NCBI GenBank assembly: GCA_954871525.1
Contig: OX940867.1
Coordinates: forward strand, 13,307,343 to 13,371,342
Direction: 5' to 3'
DNA length: 64,000 bases
From: Parietaria judaica
Lineage: Eukaryota; Streptophyta; Magnoliopsida; Rosales; Urticaceae
Shown: positions 12,744-22,900 of the stretch, piece by piece
Numbering within the stretch: position 1 is the first letter of the stretch
Layout of the letters: each line of letters begins with the position of its first letter
Program-made: the position numbers and the translations under genes
The notes under the pieces: generated by a model
The model's database searches: none
The model's input: only the letters and a program-made list of their open reading frames with translations
What the model was told of the DNA's origin: nothing

Positions 12744-14986
12744 AAAACTAATAAGGCCTACAAAAAGTTGAAAATCTAAAAAAAATGTGCCGAACATAAA
12801 ACTTTTTTTTTTCTTCTTTTAGTTAATAAACCGGTTATCGGTTTCAGGTGTAAAACCTCCATCTCTAAAAACAACTATGTATGTCAGATGAAGAGATGGC
12901 ACAGGGCTAAAACAGAAATTAGGACCTGCTTCGATGAAGGAGCAAGTTTTTTTCCTTTAGAATCTTCTTCTCCACTAGCATTGCTCTTCCTTTTGGAGCC
13001 CTGCATATTTCGAAGCTGTACAACTGCATGAATAGGATTCAAGTGTAACTGCAAGATGAAACAAAGTGGAGAAACCTCTTACTAATGTTGGATTATGATA
13101 GAGCCTGAAGCAAAACCAATCGGGAAATATATGCCTGCAGGAATCTACCAAGATGGAGATTCCCGAACACTATAGTCAACAAAATAACCAAACATCTTTC
13201 CTTCAAGAGCAAACCAACACTTAAACCTAATAAGAGTTAAGTATTAGGATCTCATAATCCTATCATAAGCACAAATTGTCTAAAATACCAAAAGAGGAAA
13301 TGATAAAGGGCTAAACTACCAAAGTATCCTTGCCTCTCCGTTTATATATCTAAACAATATTAAGTGGAAAAAGATGCAGTCGTGAATATGTTAACAATAC
13401 AAGGCCATAGAACATCCAGCTCTTGCATACTTAACTGTGTAAACAATTTAAACCAAAATGTATCACTATATGCACATAATAAAATTAAATTTGATTTCAT
13501 CCTTTCCACTAAAACGAGAAATGTATATAAATTTGAAACCACACACTGATGAAAACAGCATATAGACGAAACATCGAAAGGTATGTAAACGACTGACGTA
13601 CCTTATTACCCTTCAAAAGCCCGAGAGCATAGCCAGTTGCTGGAGGAACCTTCCATTCACTACCCAGAGTCTAACCAAAAAAAAAAAAAAAAAAACGGAA
13701 AAAGTAATGCTAAGAGTATAGAATAGAACGTACCAAAGAATTCTTAAACTATGGCCAAAACTGAAAATGATATCAAATCCCTAGTGCTTGTGACCGAAAC
13801 CATTTTTCTCAGCCAACCAGCTCAGAAGCTTCACAGTGCGTTGAATGCGATATTAATTTATATGATATTATGGGGGCTATGTGGTGGAAGCGAAGGGGTC
13901 GGACCTTTTGGATTAGGGATTTACGTATAAGGCGTTTTAAGAATTGATTAACTTGGCCATCAGTTATCGTTTCCGTAATCTCTCGCTCAATCAGAGTAAT
14001 TCTTCTCCTCTGCCATAGTTTTCTTCCTAACCAGGTTCCCACGTTTTCGTTGCTTATGGTGTTTGAGTTAACTATTTCAGATTAAGAAGCCGAACAAATT
14101 GAAACTATATCTACGTCTACTCGAATTTCATCGAGTCGAAACTCACACACAAACCTGTAATATCAGATTAAAACTTTATCATCAAGGAGAAGAAACGGAA
14201 CAAGTTGAAATTACATCAATTTCTAATTCGAATATCATCGAGTCGAAACACACACACACACGAACCTGTATCTCCATTTTCTTACTGCTATGACACTCTT
14301 GGTCATAGTTCTTGGAATCCAGATCCATGGACAAATCAATCTCCACTTCATCACTGCCAGGCTTAATCCTAACCTACACAAACCCAATTCCATGAACACG
14401 CGCGAAACGAAGAACCACAGAACTTACAGAATCGTCACATGGCTACATTGAACTCACCTCTTCGCAGCGGCTTTCCAATTCGTACGGTCTCCAGCTCGGC
14501 CTCATAGGATATTGAAAAACGTATAACTACAATTTATACACAGATAAACATACAAAGAGAAAGCATTGACAGTTCCAATTTCCATTTCCATGTGTTGTTC
14601 AATACCTGAGTGTCATCGTCGATTTTCGGGTTGAGGAAGACGTCGATCTCCCTGACGACCGTGTCCTCGCCCTCGTCGACCTCCATGGGAGCTGTCTCCT
14701 CTTCCGCTTCCTCATTCGCTTCGGTCATGGATGCCGAGGCCGAGGCCGTCTCAGCCTCCATTTTTTTCACGAAGCCGTGATCGGATGCGACTTCTGATTT
14801 CGCCGCCTTCGCTTCCGGCGGCTCGGTCTTTGCGACATGGATTCCGGAATCTTCGCGCTTCGGAGGCTCGGCGAGGGAACCTGCGGGTTCCGCACTCGGT
14901 CTCGGCTTGAGCTTGGAGGATTTCGGCGCGAAGCGGGAGACTCGCGACGGCGCGTGGTTCGGCGCGTCGAGGTCGTCGAGGTCCAT
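8656..14986 (-). CDS. RPC5: DNA-directed RNA polymerase III subunit RPC5 (POLR3E/Sin-like family)
   Basis: Subunit of nuclear RNA polymerase III, which makes tRNAs and 5S rRNA; RPC5 pairs with RPC4 in a TFIIF-like module. Exons on the minus strand: 14606-14986, 14458-14526, 14266-14373, 13602-13670, 12926-13048, 12475-12525, 12139-12249, 11973-12041, 10658-11262, 9849-10055, 8806-8926, 8656-8727. The total is 1986 nt, 661 residues plus TAA; all junctions are GT-AG and in frame. Family signatures: IDVFLNPKIDDDTQ, MRPSWRPYELESRCEE, KPGSDEVEIDLSMDLDSKNY, LHLNPIHAVVQLR, and a C-terminal GEICVFKGSFWMLKSGDG. The start is the ATG at 14986 (MDLDDLDAPN); the longer upstream frame begins at GTG. The acceptor of exon 8 (ATGAG before TACCTT) is the least certain junction. 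The gene looks intact. Confidence 0.93.
9075..9114. repeat. (GAA)n microsatellite in RPC5 intron
   Basis: About twelve GAA triplets inside the intron between exons 10 and 11 of RPC5, reading TTC on the transcribed RNA sense. Confidence 0.9.
12706..12741. repeat. (TA)n microsatellite in RPC5 intron
   Basis: A run of TA dinucleotides in the intron between exons 5 and 6 of RPC5. It is surrounded by sequence with repeated AAACCGG motifs that may be old transposon debris. Confidence 0.85.
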
Positions 14987-15179
14987 GATCGGACCGTCTG
15001 TCTGCGGTGGCTTGAGTCCGTTCGGTCCGGTTATCACTGGAGGGACTGTAGAGAAAAGACTGAAGAGGGGTTTTGTGGGAAGGGTTTTGGAGCGAAGCTG
15101 TTATTAGTAAGCAGCCCAAAATACAAAGAGGTAAAACGGTGCGTTTTGTTCGCTTGCGCGGAAAATCGAGACCTCTGAA

Positions 15180-15196
15180 CCCGGGCGTTTTAATTC
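15180..15196. repeat. Left copy of 17-bp direct repeat flanking the 15.2-26.2 kb insertion
   Basis: CCCGGGCGTTTTAATTC occurs here, about 195 bp upstream of the RPC5 start codon, and again at 26206-26222. The pair brackets about 1.9 kb of AT-rich DNA plus element 1. It could be a target duplication of an older insertion. Confidence 0.55.
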
Positions 15197-15774
15197 TTTT
15201 CAGGGTTCTATAACTAAAAAGCCCCATAGTAAAAATTATTTTGCAAAATAGCCAACTTTTTTTAATATTGCTAAATAGTCAATTAACCACATTAATAAAT
15301 CACAAAAGACTTTATCACCCTTATAATCAAATAAATTAATTATTCAATAAAATAGAAACAAAACGATTTTTTTAAAAAATTAAATTAATTACCCAAAATT
15401 AATGTAATTAACTTTTTTAATTCCTTAAAATAAGGATTTGAGATAAATCAATCCACATCACCCTAAACCTCACCATAATTCTTTAAAATCAGCTTCCCTT
15501 TTCTCTTCCTTCACTGGACCTCACCCCTGTTTCTCTCTCCTTCACTTGACGAACAGTCAGTGCCACCCTAAACAATTAAAGAACAGCCACCCTAAACCAT
15601 CGACGATACCTCCCAGTCGACAAACCGAAGCTCACTCGACGAAACCATCACTCGACGAAGAAAATCCCGGAGCTTCAACCTTATTCTCCCCCTTTCGATT
15701 TTCGTTTATTAATGTGGTTAATTTAGGTTTTGGTTTCGTGTATTAATCGATTTCATGATTAATCGATTGTGGGT

Positions 15775-16024
15775 TGGTATTAATGTGGTTAATTTAGGTT
15801 TTGGTTTCATGTATTTAATGTGGTTAATACACGTTTTGTTATATATTAAATTGTATTAATGTGGTTAATTCACATTTTTGTTAGTTATTAGGTTGTATTA
15901 ATGTGGTTAATACACGTTTATGTTAGATATTAGGTTGTATTAATGTGGTTAATTCACGTTTTTGTTATATATTAGATTGTAATAATGTGGTTAATTGCCC
16001 CTATTTATGTTAGATATTAGGTTC
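15775..16024 (+). repeat. Minisatellite, about 42-bp unit
   Basis: The core TTAATGTGGTTAAT recurs near 15780, 15815, 15856, 15898, 15940 and 15981, a period of about 41-42 bp. Spacers are of the type CACGTTTTTGTTATATATTA. Units are similar but not identical, about six copies. No ORF runs through it. Confidence 0.75.
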
Positions 16025-16084
16025 TATTGAAATTAGATATTAGCTTGTATTAGAACGAGATTAAGTGCGAAGAAGTAAACGACT

Positions 16085-16256
16085 GTGGAATCGGCGGCTG
16101 AACCGGGGGCGGAAGTGCAACCAAGCGAAGTGGTGACAAAGAAAAATCTGAATTCCATGGTTTATACACGGAAGTTGAAGGATAAAACACCGATGCAAGG
16201 TGAAGGAGTCCATATTCGGGAAAAGAGAAAGATTAAACCTGGACCATCAATGAGGC
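16085..16256 (+). pseudogene. Open frame interrupted by element 1, unidentified
   Basis: The frame from 16085 (GTG; first ATG at 16157) runs without a stop to the insertion point. If element 1 and one copy of the GAGGC duplication are ignored, it stays in frame across the junction. The encoded product is basic (VYTRKLKDK, REKRKIKPGPSMR) and continues after 25370 to a stop near 25510. It resembles basic linker regions found in plant transposon-associated proteins, but I cannot name a family. Confidence 0.35.
16252..16256. repeat. Target-site duplication GAGGC, left copy (element 1)
   Basis: GAGGC precedes the left LTR; the same five bases follow the right LTR at 25370-25374. This fixes the ends of element 1. 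Confidence 0.9.
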
Positions 16257-16926
16257 TGTTAAGGTCGAATTTGGTCAAATCCATCCTCAACACAACTCGT
16301 GTCGTTTTGTCCCATAAACGACGTAAGAGGGGGGCGAGGAGGTTCGTTGACCGTTGGCCAACCAAGGAACATCCTCGAGGAGGTCTGATCCACGATGAAG
16401 TCTGACTATGGTAAGAGCGAACCGCGATGAAGTGTCCAATCACGCCTCGACGAGAGGCATCAACGACGAAGCGTGCAGAGCCGAATGACAACTGACGAGA
16501 TGTGCATTTAATGATGCCCACCTACCCACTCTGGCAGACTGCTCTAGGATGATGTAAAACATGGGTTAACCACGCTTCCCTCAAATCACTCCTAGAGAAA
16601 CTAGTGATTGGATGTGAGAAAGAGCGGGAAAAATGTGAGAAGGCCAATGTAAGCTCTATAAAGGGCAAGTTAAGCCTCATTTCTAAGGGATCGAAAAAGA
16701 AAGGAGGAGACCAGAGAAAAAAAGAGAGAATCCTGTATGAGAAAGACTTTAGAAATAGAGAAAGTTCATTGTATTTCATCCTTCAACTGTCTAGCTATTT
16801 AACGAAAGAAATCGAGCTCTCGTCGGAAATATAATAAATCAAAGATATTCACTGATCATTTTTATTATCTTGTTTTTAGTGATTATTTTTGTGACTGAAA
16901 GAGGGTGGTGAAAATCGCCCTCAACA
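16257..16926 (+). repeat. Element 1 left (5') LTR
   Basis: 670 bp, begins TGTTAAGGTCGAATTTGG and ends GCCCTCAACA. It matches 24701-25369 over its full length. Confidence 0.93.
16657..16663 (+). promoter_or_regulatory. TATA box in element 1 LTR
   Basis: TATAAAG in the 5' LTR, with the same motif in the 3' LTR. It is the likely core promoter for the element transcript, upstream of the primer-binding site and the F-box ORF. Confidence 0.5.
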
Positions 16927-16945
16927 GTTTGGCGCCTATCGAGGG
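16926..16945 (+). other. Primer-binding site of element 1
   Basis: GTTTGGCGCCTATCGAGGGG lies directly after the CAACA end of the 5' LTR. The TTTGGCGCC start is shared with elements 2 and 3. I do not assign the tRNA. Confidence 0.7.
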
Positions 16946-16972
16946 GGCTTTGTTTTCTTTCTATCTCACAGC

Positions 16973-17215
16973 ATGGAATTTGAAGGAGATAAGAGTTCGT
17001 CGAGCAACACCACCACCAACAACGAGGCCCCAATCTCGAAGAGACCAGCTGTAGCTGCTCGAGGTAGCAGTTGCACGCGTGGAAGCAGCGAAGAGGGCCT
17101 AAGAGGTAACTCGAGAGGCAAAAGAGACGTAAGGGAGAAGACATACATACTCCTTGCATTAAAAAGAGGCAGACGTATGGTCGGCTGGCCAGAGAAGGAA
17201 ACACACGCGCATTAA
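16973..17215 (+). CDS. Small ORF after the PBS of element 1, unknown
   Basis: 80 codons starting 47 nt after the LTR (MEFEGDKSSSSNTTTNNEA). It is rich in Ser, Asn, Gly and Arg, with no recognised domain. Its position is where a gag start would be expected, so it may be a gag leader remnant. It may equally be chance. Confidence 0.3.
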   Translation: MEFEGDKSSSSNTTTNNEAPISKRPAVAARGSSCTRGSSEEGLRGNSRGKRDVREKTYILLALKRGRRMVGWPEKETHAH

Positions 17216-17324
17216 TGAGCCAGAATGATTCCCGAGGTATTGTGAAGTGACAGCAGTGTCAGGGAATGCGAAGAGTTTTATGCGTGGTGCGATTGACGGT
17301 TATAAATAAGAAGTTTGGAAAGAC

Positions 17325-18569
17325 ATGAAGAACAAGTTTGCGGGAGTGAAAACAAACACAGTTAACTCTCAGAGAGATCTTGATCACTCTACCCAGAAAA
17401 TCCCGAATTACTTTCTTATTTTAAAACTAGTGTATGTTAGTGTTTCCTCAATACAAGGGGTGAAAGCATACAAAGAAAAGATGACGTTCGAAGAAGGAGT
17501 TACCAGCAAAAGCTCCACAGACGAGTCCAGGATGAGTACCACGACAAAGAAGGAAGCAAATGAGAGCGTCATCGAAGGAGGTTGGGAATGGCCCGAAGGA
17601 GCCATGGCGGGAGCGCAAGGGGGAGATGATCACGCGACGACGGATTGCTGGAGAAATATGGAGTGGCCAGGGAGCAATGAGCCGTATCCGACGATGGAGG
17701 GCGCCGCGGAAAATCAACAGGGCCAGGAGCAGCGAAGAGTCTCAAGCGAACACTCCCAACGCCTTTCCTCGACGAATACCGGAAAGGCTAGAAAACCACA
17801 CCCCGCGATGGAGTTTGTTCTGCTGTACCTAAGCCTCGAGCAGCTTCTCGCGGTAGAGATGGTGTGCACGTCGCTGCGCGATGAGGTTTGGGGCAATTGC
17901 CTTTTGTGGCGAAACCTCAACGTCGATAACCCGATGAATGAGCGGATCGAAGATGAAAATCTTCTGAACCTGGCAACGAGGTCTCGAGGAAGAATGGAAA
18001 CTCTGACACTGTGCAGATGTTTCGAGATCACCAACGCCGCTTTAAGAAGGGTCCTGCAGAATAACGCAACGATCATAAAGTTGTGCATATCAGACTGTCA
18101 CCGAATCACCGTGGATGACATAGTCAACAACTTGTCCACGATAAAGCACGGGATAAAGTTCCTAAGAGTCAATGGACTCAAATTCAGCTACGAGGAGGGA
18201 GCTAAGGCCAGACTCGAAGACCTTCCCCTATTGCTCGCGGCAGAGAGCACGACTCACGATCTCGAGCAGCAAAAGCCTGCACCATGTGGCCGCCTGCTCG
18301 ACTTGGAGTACTGCAAGAAATGCTATAGGGAGATCTTGGTTCACGAGAAGCCCACAAAGAGTGGAGAAAGGAACACCCTTCGCCCGCCGTGTGTTTACCA
18401 ACACCACGGAAGATGTGCTTGTGGCTATTGTATGTCATGCATAAGCCTTAGTCTCACATGGTACACCTGCGTTTGCACGAATTGCAACGGTGGACGCCCC
18501 AGTAGAGATTCTTTGGAGAAGGTCGTATCTTTAGCTTGCTCGATCACTGACGAACAGGCTCCGGAATGA
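17325..18569 (+). CDS. F-box/LRR protein with Cys-rich tail, carried inside element 1
   Basis: An uninterrupted 414-codon frame. The N-terminal ~160 residues are low-complexity; a more natural start may be the ATG at 17481 (MTFEEGVTSK). Residues ~160-202 form an F-box (MEFVLLYLSLEQLLAVEMVC followed by a TSLRDEVW stretch and LLWRNLNV). Residues ~215-300 look like leucine-rich repeats (METLTLCRCFEITNAALRRV; IIKLCISDCHRIT). Residues ~320-395 are a Cys-rich tail (CGRLLDLEYCKKCY; GRCACGYCMSC; CVCTNCNG). This order resembles plant F-box proteins of the SKIP14/SKIP28 type, whose F-box joins SKP1 in SCF ubiquitin ligases. There are no introns or stops, and it lies in the element's sense direction. 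That fits capture of a host mRNA. Whether it is expressed cannot be seen. Confidence 0.7.
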   Translation: MKNKFAGVKTNTVNSQRDLDHSTQKIPNYFLILKLVYVSVSSIQGVKAYKEKMTFEEGVTSKSSTDESRMSTTTKKEANESVIEGGWEWPEGAMAGAQGGDDHATTDCWRNMEWPGSNEPYPTMEGAAENQQGQEQRRVSSEHSQRLSSTNTGKARKPHPAMEFVLLYLSLEQLLAVEMVCTSLRDEVWGNCLLWRNLNVDNPMNERIEDENLLNLATRSRGRMETLTLCRCFEITNAALRRVLQNNATIIKLCISDCHRITVDDIVNNLSTIKHGIKFLRVNGLKFSYEEGAKARLEDLPLLLAAESTTHDLEQQKPAPCGRLLDLEYCKKCYREILVHEKPTKSGERNTLRPPCVYQHHGRCACGYCMSCISLSLTWYTCVCTNCNGGRPSRDSLEKVVSLACSITDEQAPE

Positions 18570-18756
18570 TGCGCGTGCACAGCTCGGCGCAAAGAAATGA
18601 TCGATCTACCAAGAACCTTTACAAACTTTTGGGCATGATCTCTTGTTGAACATTTGTTTTAGTTTTAATGTTTTTTTTTCGTATGTTTGTTTCTACTTTG
18701 AGAAATGAGCGGAATTCTAAGCTAAACAAATATATATATATATATATATATAAATC
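18570..18756 (+). other. 3' side of F-box ORF, with (TA)n repeat
   Basis: T-rich sequence followed by a TA run (about 18730-18752). This may be the captured gene's 3' UTR; no further motif. Confidence 0.4.
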
Positions 18757-19795
18757 TGCTCGGCGAGGGTGCCGAGCAAAAAGAAAAAATACGGATAGGG
18801 TGCCGAGCAAGCCGAAACCGGCGAGAGTGCCGAGAAAATAAAAATATATATGTATACAGCTAGGGTGCTGAGCAAACCCAAAACGGTGAGAGTGCCGAGA
18901 AAAAAAATATGGCTAGGGTGCCGAGCAAACCTAAAACGGCGAGAGTGCCGAGCAAAAAAAATACGGCTAGGGTGCCGAGCAAACCCAAAACGCGCGAGAG
19001 TGCCGAGAAAATAAAAGAGGCGAGAGTGCCCAAAATGAAAGGCGAGAGAGCCTACGGCGAGAGTGCCGAGCTAAAAGGCGAGAGTGCCTATGGGGTCCTG
19101 GAAACTAATCGGCGTCCCCGATAAAGCCCAGCGACGCCCTCAAACATCAACCACGGCGAGAGTGCCTAAGAGAAATTGCTCGGTGAGAGTACCGAGCAAA
19201 GAATAAAAGAGGCGAGAGTGCCCACGACGAGAGTGCCGAATAAAAATATAGGCGAGAGTGCCAAAGAGAAATTGCTTGGTGAGAGTGCCGAGCAAAGAAT
19301 AAAAGAGGCAAGAGTTCCCACGGCGAGAGTGCCGAATAAAAATATAGACGAGAGTGCCTAAGAGAAATTGCTAGGTGAGAGTGCCGAGCAAAGAATAAAA
19401 GAGGCGAGAGTACCTACGGCGAGAGTGCCGAATAAAAATATAGGCGAGAGTGCCTAAGAGAAATTGCTCGGTGAGAGTGCCGAGCAAAGAATAAAAGAGG
19501 CGAGAGTGCCCACGGCGAGAGTGCCGAATAAAAATATAGGCGAGAGTGCCTAAGAGAAATTGTTTGGTGAGAGTGCCGAGCAAAGAATAAAAGAGGCGAG
19601 AGTGCCCGCGGCGAGAGTGCCGAATAAAAAAAATATAGGCGAGAGTGCCTAAGAGAAATTGCTCGGCGATGGTGCCGAGCATTCAGTTATTCGGCGAGGT
19701 TGCCGCTACAAAATGAAAGGGGCAAGAAAGCCTAAATACAAAAAGAAAATTGGCGAGAGGGCCGAGCAAACATTAAGCAGCGAGAGGATCGAAGA
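18757..19795 (+). repeat. Hairpin tandem array of element 1 (96-bp higher-order unit)
   Basis: The core GGCGAGAGTGCC is repeated dozens of times. In the central part a 96-bp unit recurs at 19155, 19251, 19347, 19443, 19539 and 19638 (the last with 3 extra A). Most cores are inverted repeats with a GAGAGT/GAGGGT loop: TGCTCGGC-GAGGGT-GCCGAGCA at 18757-18778, TAGGC-GAGAGT-GCCTA, CGGC-GAGAGT-GCCG. Because 96 is divisible by three, several frames stay open on both strands; I do not regard these as genes. Confidence 0.88.
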
Positions 19796-19988
19796 AAGTT
19801 ATTACGACATTTCTACCAGAGCCTTACTCATTTTCGATTCTCATTCATGACTAAGGTCATAAAGTCACAGACAAACTCATAGAGAAAAGTCGTATATTCA
19901 TTTGATTCCAAGTACAAATTACAAAGTATTATTTGCAATTCACTCATTCACATTCCTAGAAATATACGTATTACAATTTCCGCAGGGA

Positions 19989-22900
19989 TTAGTCCTTCGG
20001 CCTAGCGACGTCGTAGAAGGAGTCTTGACAAAGAACCGCATCGGCACATTCCTCGATGATGATATCGCAGTATCGGCGAAGGATGTCATCAGCAACTAAG
20101 CACGCAGGATCATCATCGGGGAACCTTGAGAGCTTACTCGAAGAGGTTCTCACGGGGCGAGGAGTATCACAGTTACTTTCGACCTGCAAAGAAGAAGCCG
20201 AGAGCAATGCGACAAACTACGGCGAGTAAAAAGGGACCAACCCAAAAGAAAGAAGAAGATTACAAGATACTAAGCTAGCTGCCCCGTACCGTGCCCGACG
20301 AGGAAGAAAGAACGTCGAGGTCCGTTGAGCGCGCCTCATTGGCAATCGGAGGAAGGCAAGGGGAAAGCGGGGGAGAGTTAGGAGCGCCGACAACTTTCTT
20401 CCTGAGCTCGGCCAAGTCAAGCATGTACTCTTTCTCCAGCATGCGCCACTTTGTTAACTCGGATCGAGCCTCACCAATGGTCGAGCGAGAAGGAAGCCCC
20501 TCGACGAGCCTGATATTCGAGAGGACACAGCCCAACATACGCTGGGTGCAGACAGTCTCCTCGAGAGCATCAAACCTCTCAGAGGCGCGCCTTAGCTTAT
20601 CGGTCGCTCGGAGGTAAAGGCATACGCGAGAGAATTCCTCTTCTATCGCCTCATTCCTGGCCGCGTCGCGGTCCTTGGCGAGCTTCTTCAGCATGGCCTT
20701 GACATGAAAATAGAATTGCTCTTCCCGACCGGGTGGCAGATTTATGGCCTCTGCAATTCGGGCGAGACACTCGTCCTTCTGTCGGAGTTGCGCCGAGAGT
20801 TTCTCTTCGCACCGATGATAACGCTCTCGTTCCTCGATGAGGAATTCCTCGGCAATAGCGAGGAGGCGTCTATCTTCGTCGCGCTCTGCCCTGCACTCGG
20901 CGAGCTTAACCTCCGTAGTCTCGCGAAGAGCAACTTCATTCTCCAAAGGTATCCTCGCTAGATCAGGAGCCAACGCTCACCCTTCCTCCCTTTCGCGATT
21001 TTCTCCGTCGCTGGGGAAAGAGGCGTCGGGGTGAAGAACACCAGTACCACCTTCGGCCTGCGAGGAAAGAGGGAAGACGGATATACGAAGGAAATAATAA
21101 GGAGGCCCTGTGATGAAAAGAAAAGGTAACTCGAATAATATATATATTCATTAATTTGATGAAACACTTGGATTACAGAAGGGAGAACATCGTTCAAAAT
21201 AAAAAAATGGAGGAAAAGCTCCGAGAAGGCATCCTATACCATGGGCTCCGGAGGCGCCAGGATCTCGATGTTCGAGCCATACTCGTCGTGCGGTGAAGAC
21301 TCGAGAGAAGCTCCCCTTGGGGCAAGGCCATCGACCCGCCGACTGTCGATGGCTGGCGGCTTGCAGGGGGAAAGCGGCGGAGAGCTAGGGTCCTCGGAGG
21401 CCTTTTTGTCCAGCTCGCCCGCTTCGGCCCGATTCTTGTCACAGAGTTCGTACCACGACGGCAGGCGAGTCCTGAGACTCTCGACGGACGCCAAAGGAGG
21501 AAGCCCTTCAGCCAAGCTGATATTAGCCTGGTAAGCGGCGGCCAAGCGGTGGGCTTTGACGGATTGGTCGAGAAAATCAAACCTCACCGAGAAACGCTCT
21601 AACTTGGCTTGGGCGTTCTCGAACAGGCGCTCTCGGCCATGACGCTCTTCAACCGCCTCGGCCCGCGCTACCTCGAGGTCTTTAATGAGTTCTTTCAACG
21701 CGGCCTTGACCCGGGACACCAGGCGATCTTCTTCGTCGAGCGCTGTGCCGACGGCTTCGCTAATCCGAGCGAGGCGCTCAGCCTTCAGCCGAAGCGTCTC
21801 GGAGAAATCTGCCTCCGCTCGCCGAAAGCGTTCCCGCTCTTCGACGAGAGACTCCTCCTTAGCAGCAAGGGAGCTCTTCAGCTCCGCGAGCTCAGCTTCC
21901 GCGGCCCGACGTAATGAAGTCTCCGACTCCAAAGCCGATTTTGTCTTATCAAGGTCCGAGGAAAGCTTTTCGGCCTGGCCCTGGACCGATGCGAGCTTCG
22001 TTGATAGCTCGAGCATCCCTTCTTCGGCCTTAGTGGTGGATCGCCGTTCAGAGACGATCATGTCGTTCGTCCTCGGAGGATGTGGGAGGCGCCTTCGGAA
22101 TAACCCACGAACTTGTCGAGAGAATCGATGACCCCGTGCGAGGCTCCGGCTTCCAGGGTAAGACCCCTACACACGGCAGAAGAGTAAGTCTCCCAATCCT
22201 CGGGGGCACGCTCGGAAACGACGTAACGGGAAAGCGAGCTTGAACCCATGACGATTCAGCGAGTGCCTTCCCAAGATCGCGGGATGACGAGAAAGGCCGC
22301 GTCAAGTTGTCCGGGGGAGAGGATGCGCCCCGACGCGGGGGGGTATCTCCCCCCGATGACATCACCGGCATGTCGGGAAGAGGGACGAGAGAAACCTGGA
22401 GGGCAGAAGCGCTGGCAGGCTCAGAGGTTGGCTGAACATCCGAGCCCTCGAGGACTTCGATGTCGGGCACATTGGAAAGAGCCTTCGGCCTGGAAGGAGT
22501 AGCCTCGAGGGGCGCCCCTGATTGCTTCTCCTCAGAGACCCCTCCTTGATCTCCCTTTTGCTCTGAAGGACGAATATATCCTGCCTCTCCTTCTCCCTCG
22601 GCGGGCTCCGGAGCATACCTTTGATCTCCTTCCCTGCCGAGAGGCTCTGTGTTCTCTTCGCTCGGAGCGAGGGTCTCTTCGACCGAAGACTGAATCGAAG
22701 ACGTGAGAACAGCCGTTGAATCCCGCATCGCTTCGTCGGAAGTCCCCCGGGGTGATGGCGGAAGGGGCTGAGTCGTGGCCCTAAGATTTGGAGAAGGGAG
22801 AGAGCTTTCAGCCCCCAAGGCGGGCGGAGGAGGAGCATTTGGCACTACGGCCAGATTCTCAAAATCTTCGAAGAACTCCACCCTCTGCCTTAGGCCCAAA

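Larger units (their letters stand above)
15197..16256. mobile_element. Left part of an older insertion split by element 1
   Basis: AT-rich DNA between the 17-bp direct repeat and element 1; the other half is 25370-26205. The outer ends show weak inverted similarity: GCCCCATAGT near 15220 against GGCTCCTAATAGT read from the right end, and AAAATAGYC further in. It contains the minisatellite at 15775-16024 and a short open frame at 16085-16256. The class is not established. Confidence 0.4.

Noticed and set aside
14751..15227. 158-aa minus-strand and 113-aa plus-strand ORFs over RPC5 exon 1
   Set aside because: Alternative frames of the GC-rich first exon and 5' UTR of RPC5.
16162..16521. 119-aa minus-strand ORF with a relative at 24696-24935
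   Set aside because: Antisense frame of the element 1 LTR, shared only because the LTRs are homologous; no domain.
19371..19682. 103-aa minus-strand ORF (and plus-strand ORFs at 18909-19361) in the array
   Set aside because: Open only because the 96-bp unit is divisible by three; repetitive and low-complexity.
18757..19795. CRISPR array
   Set aside because: Repeats are tandem hairpins without unique spacers, in plant retrotransposon DNA.
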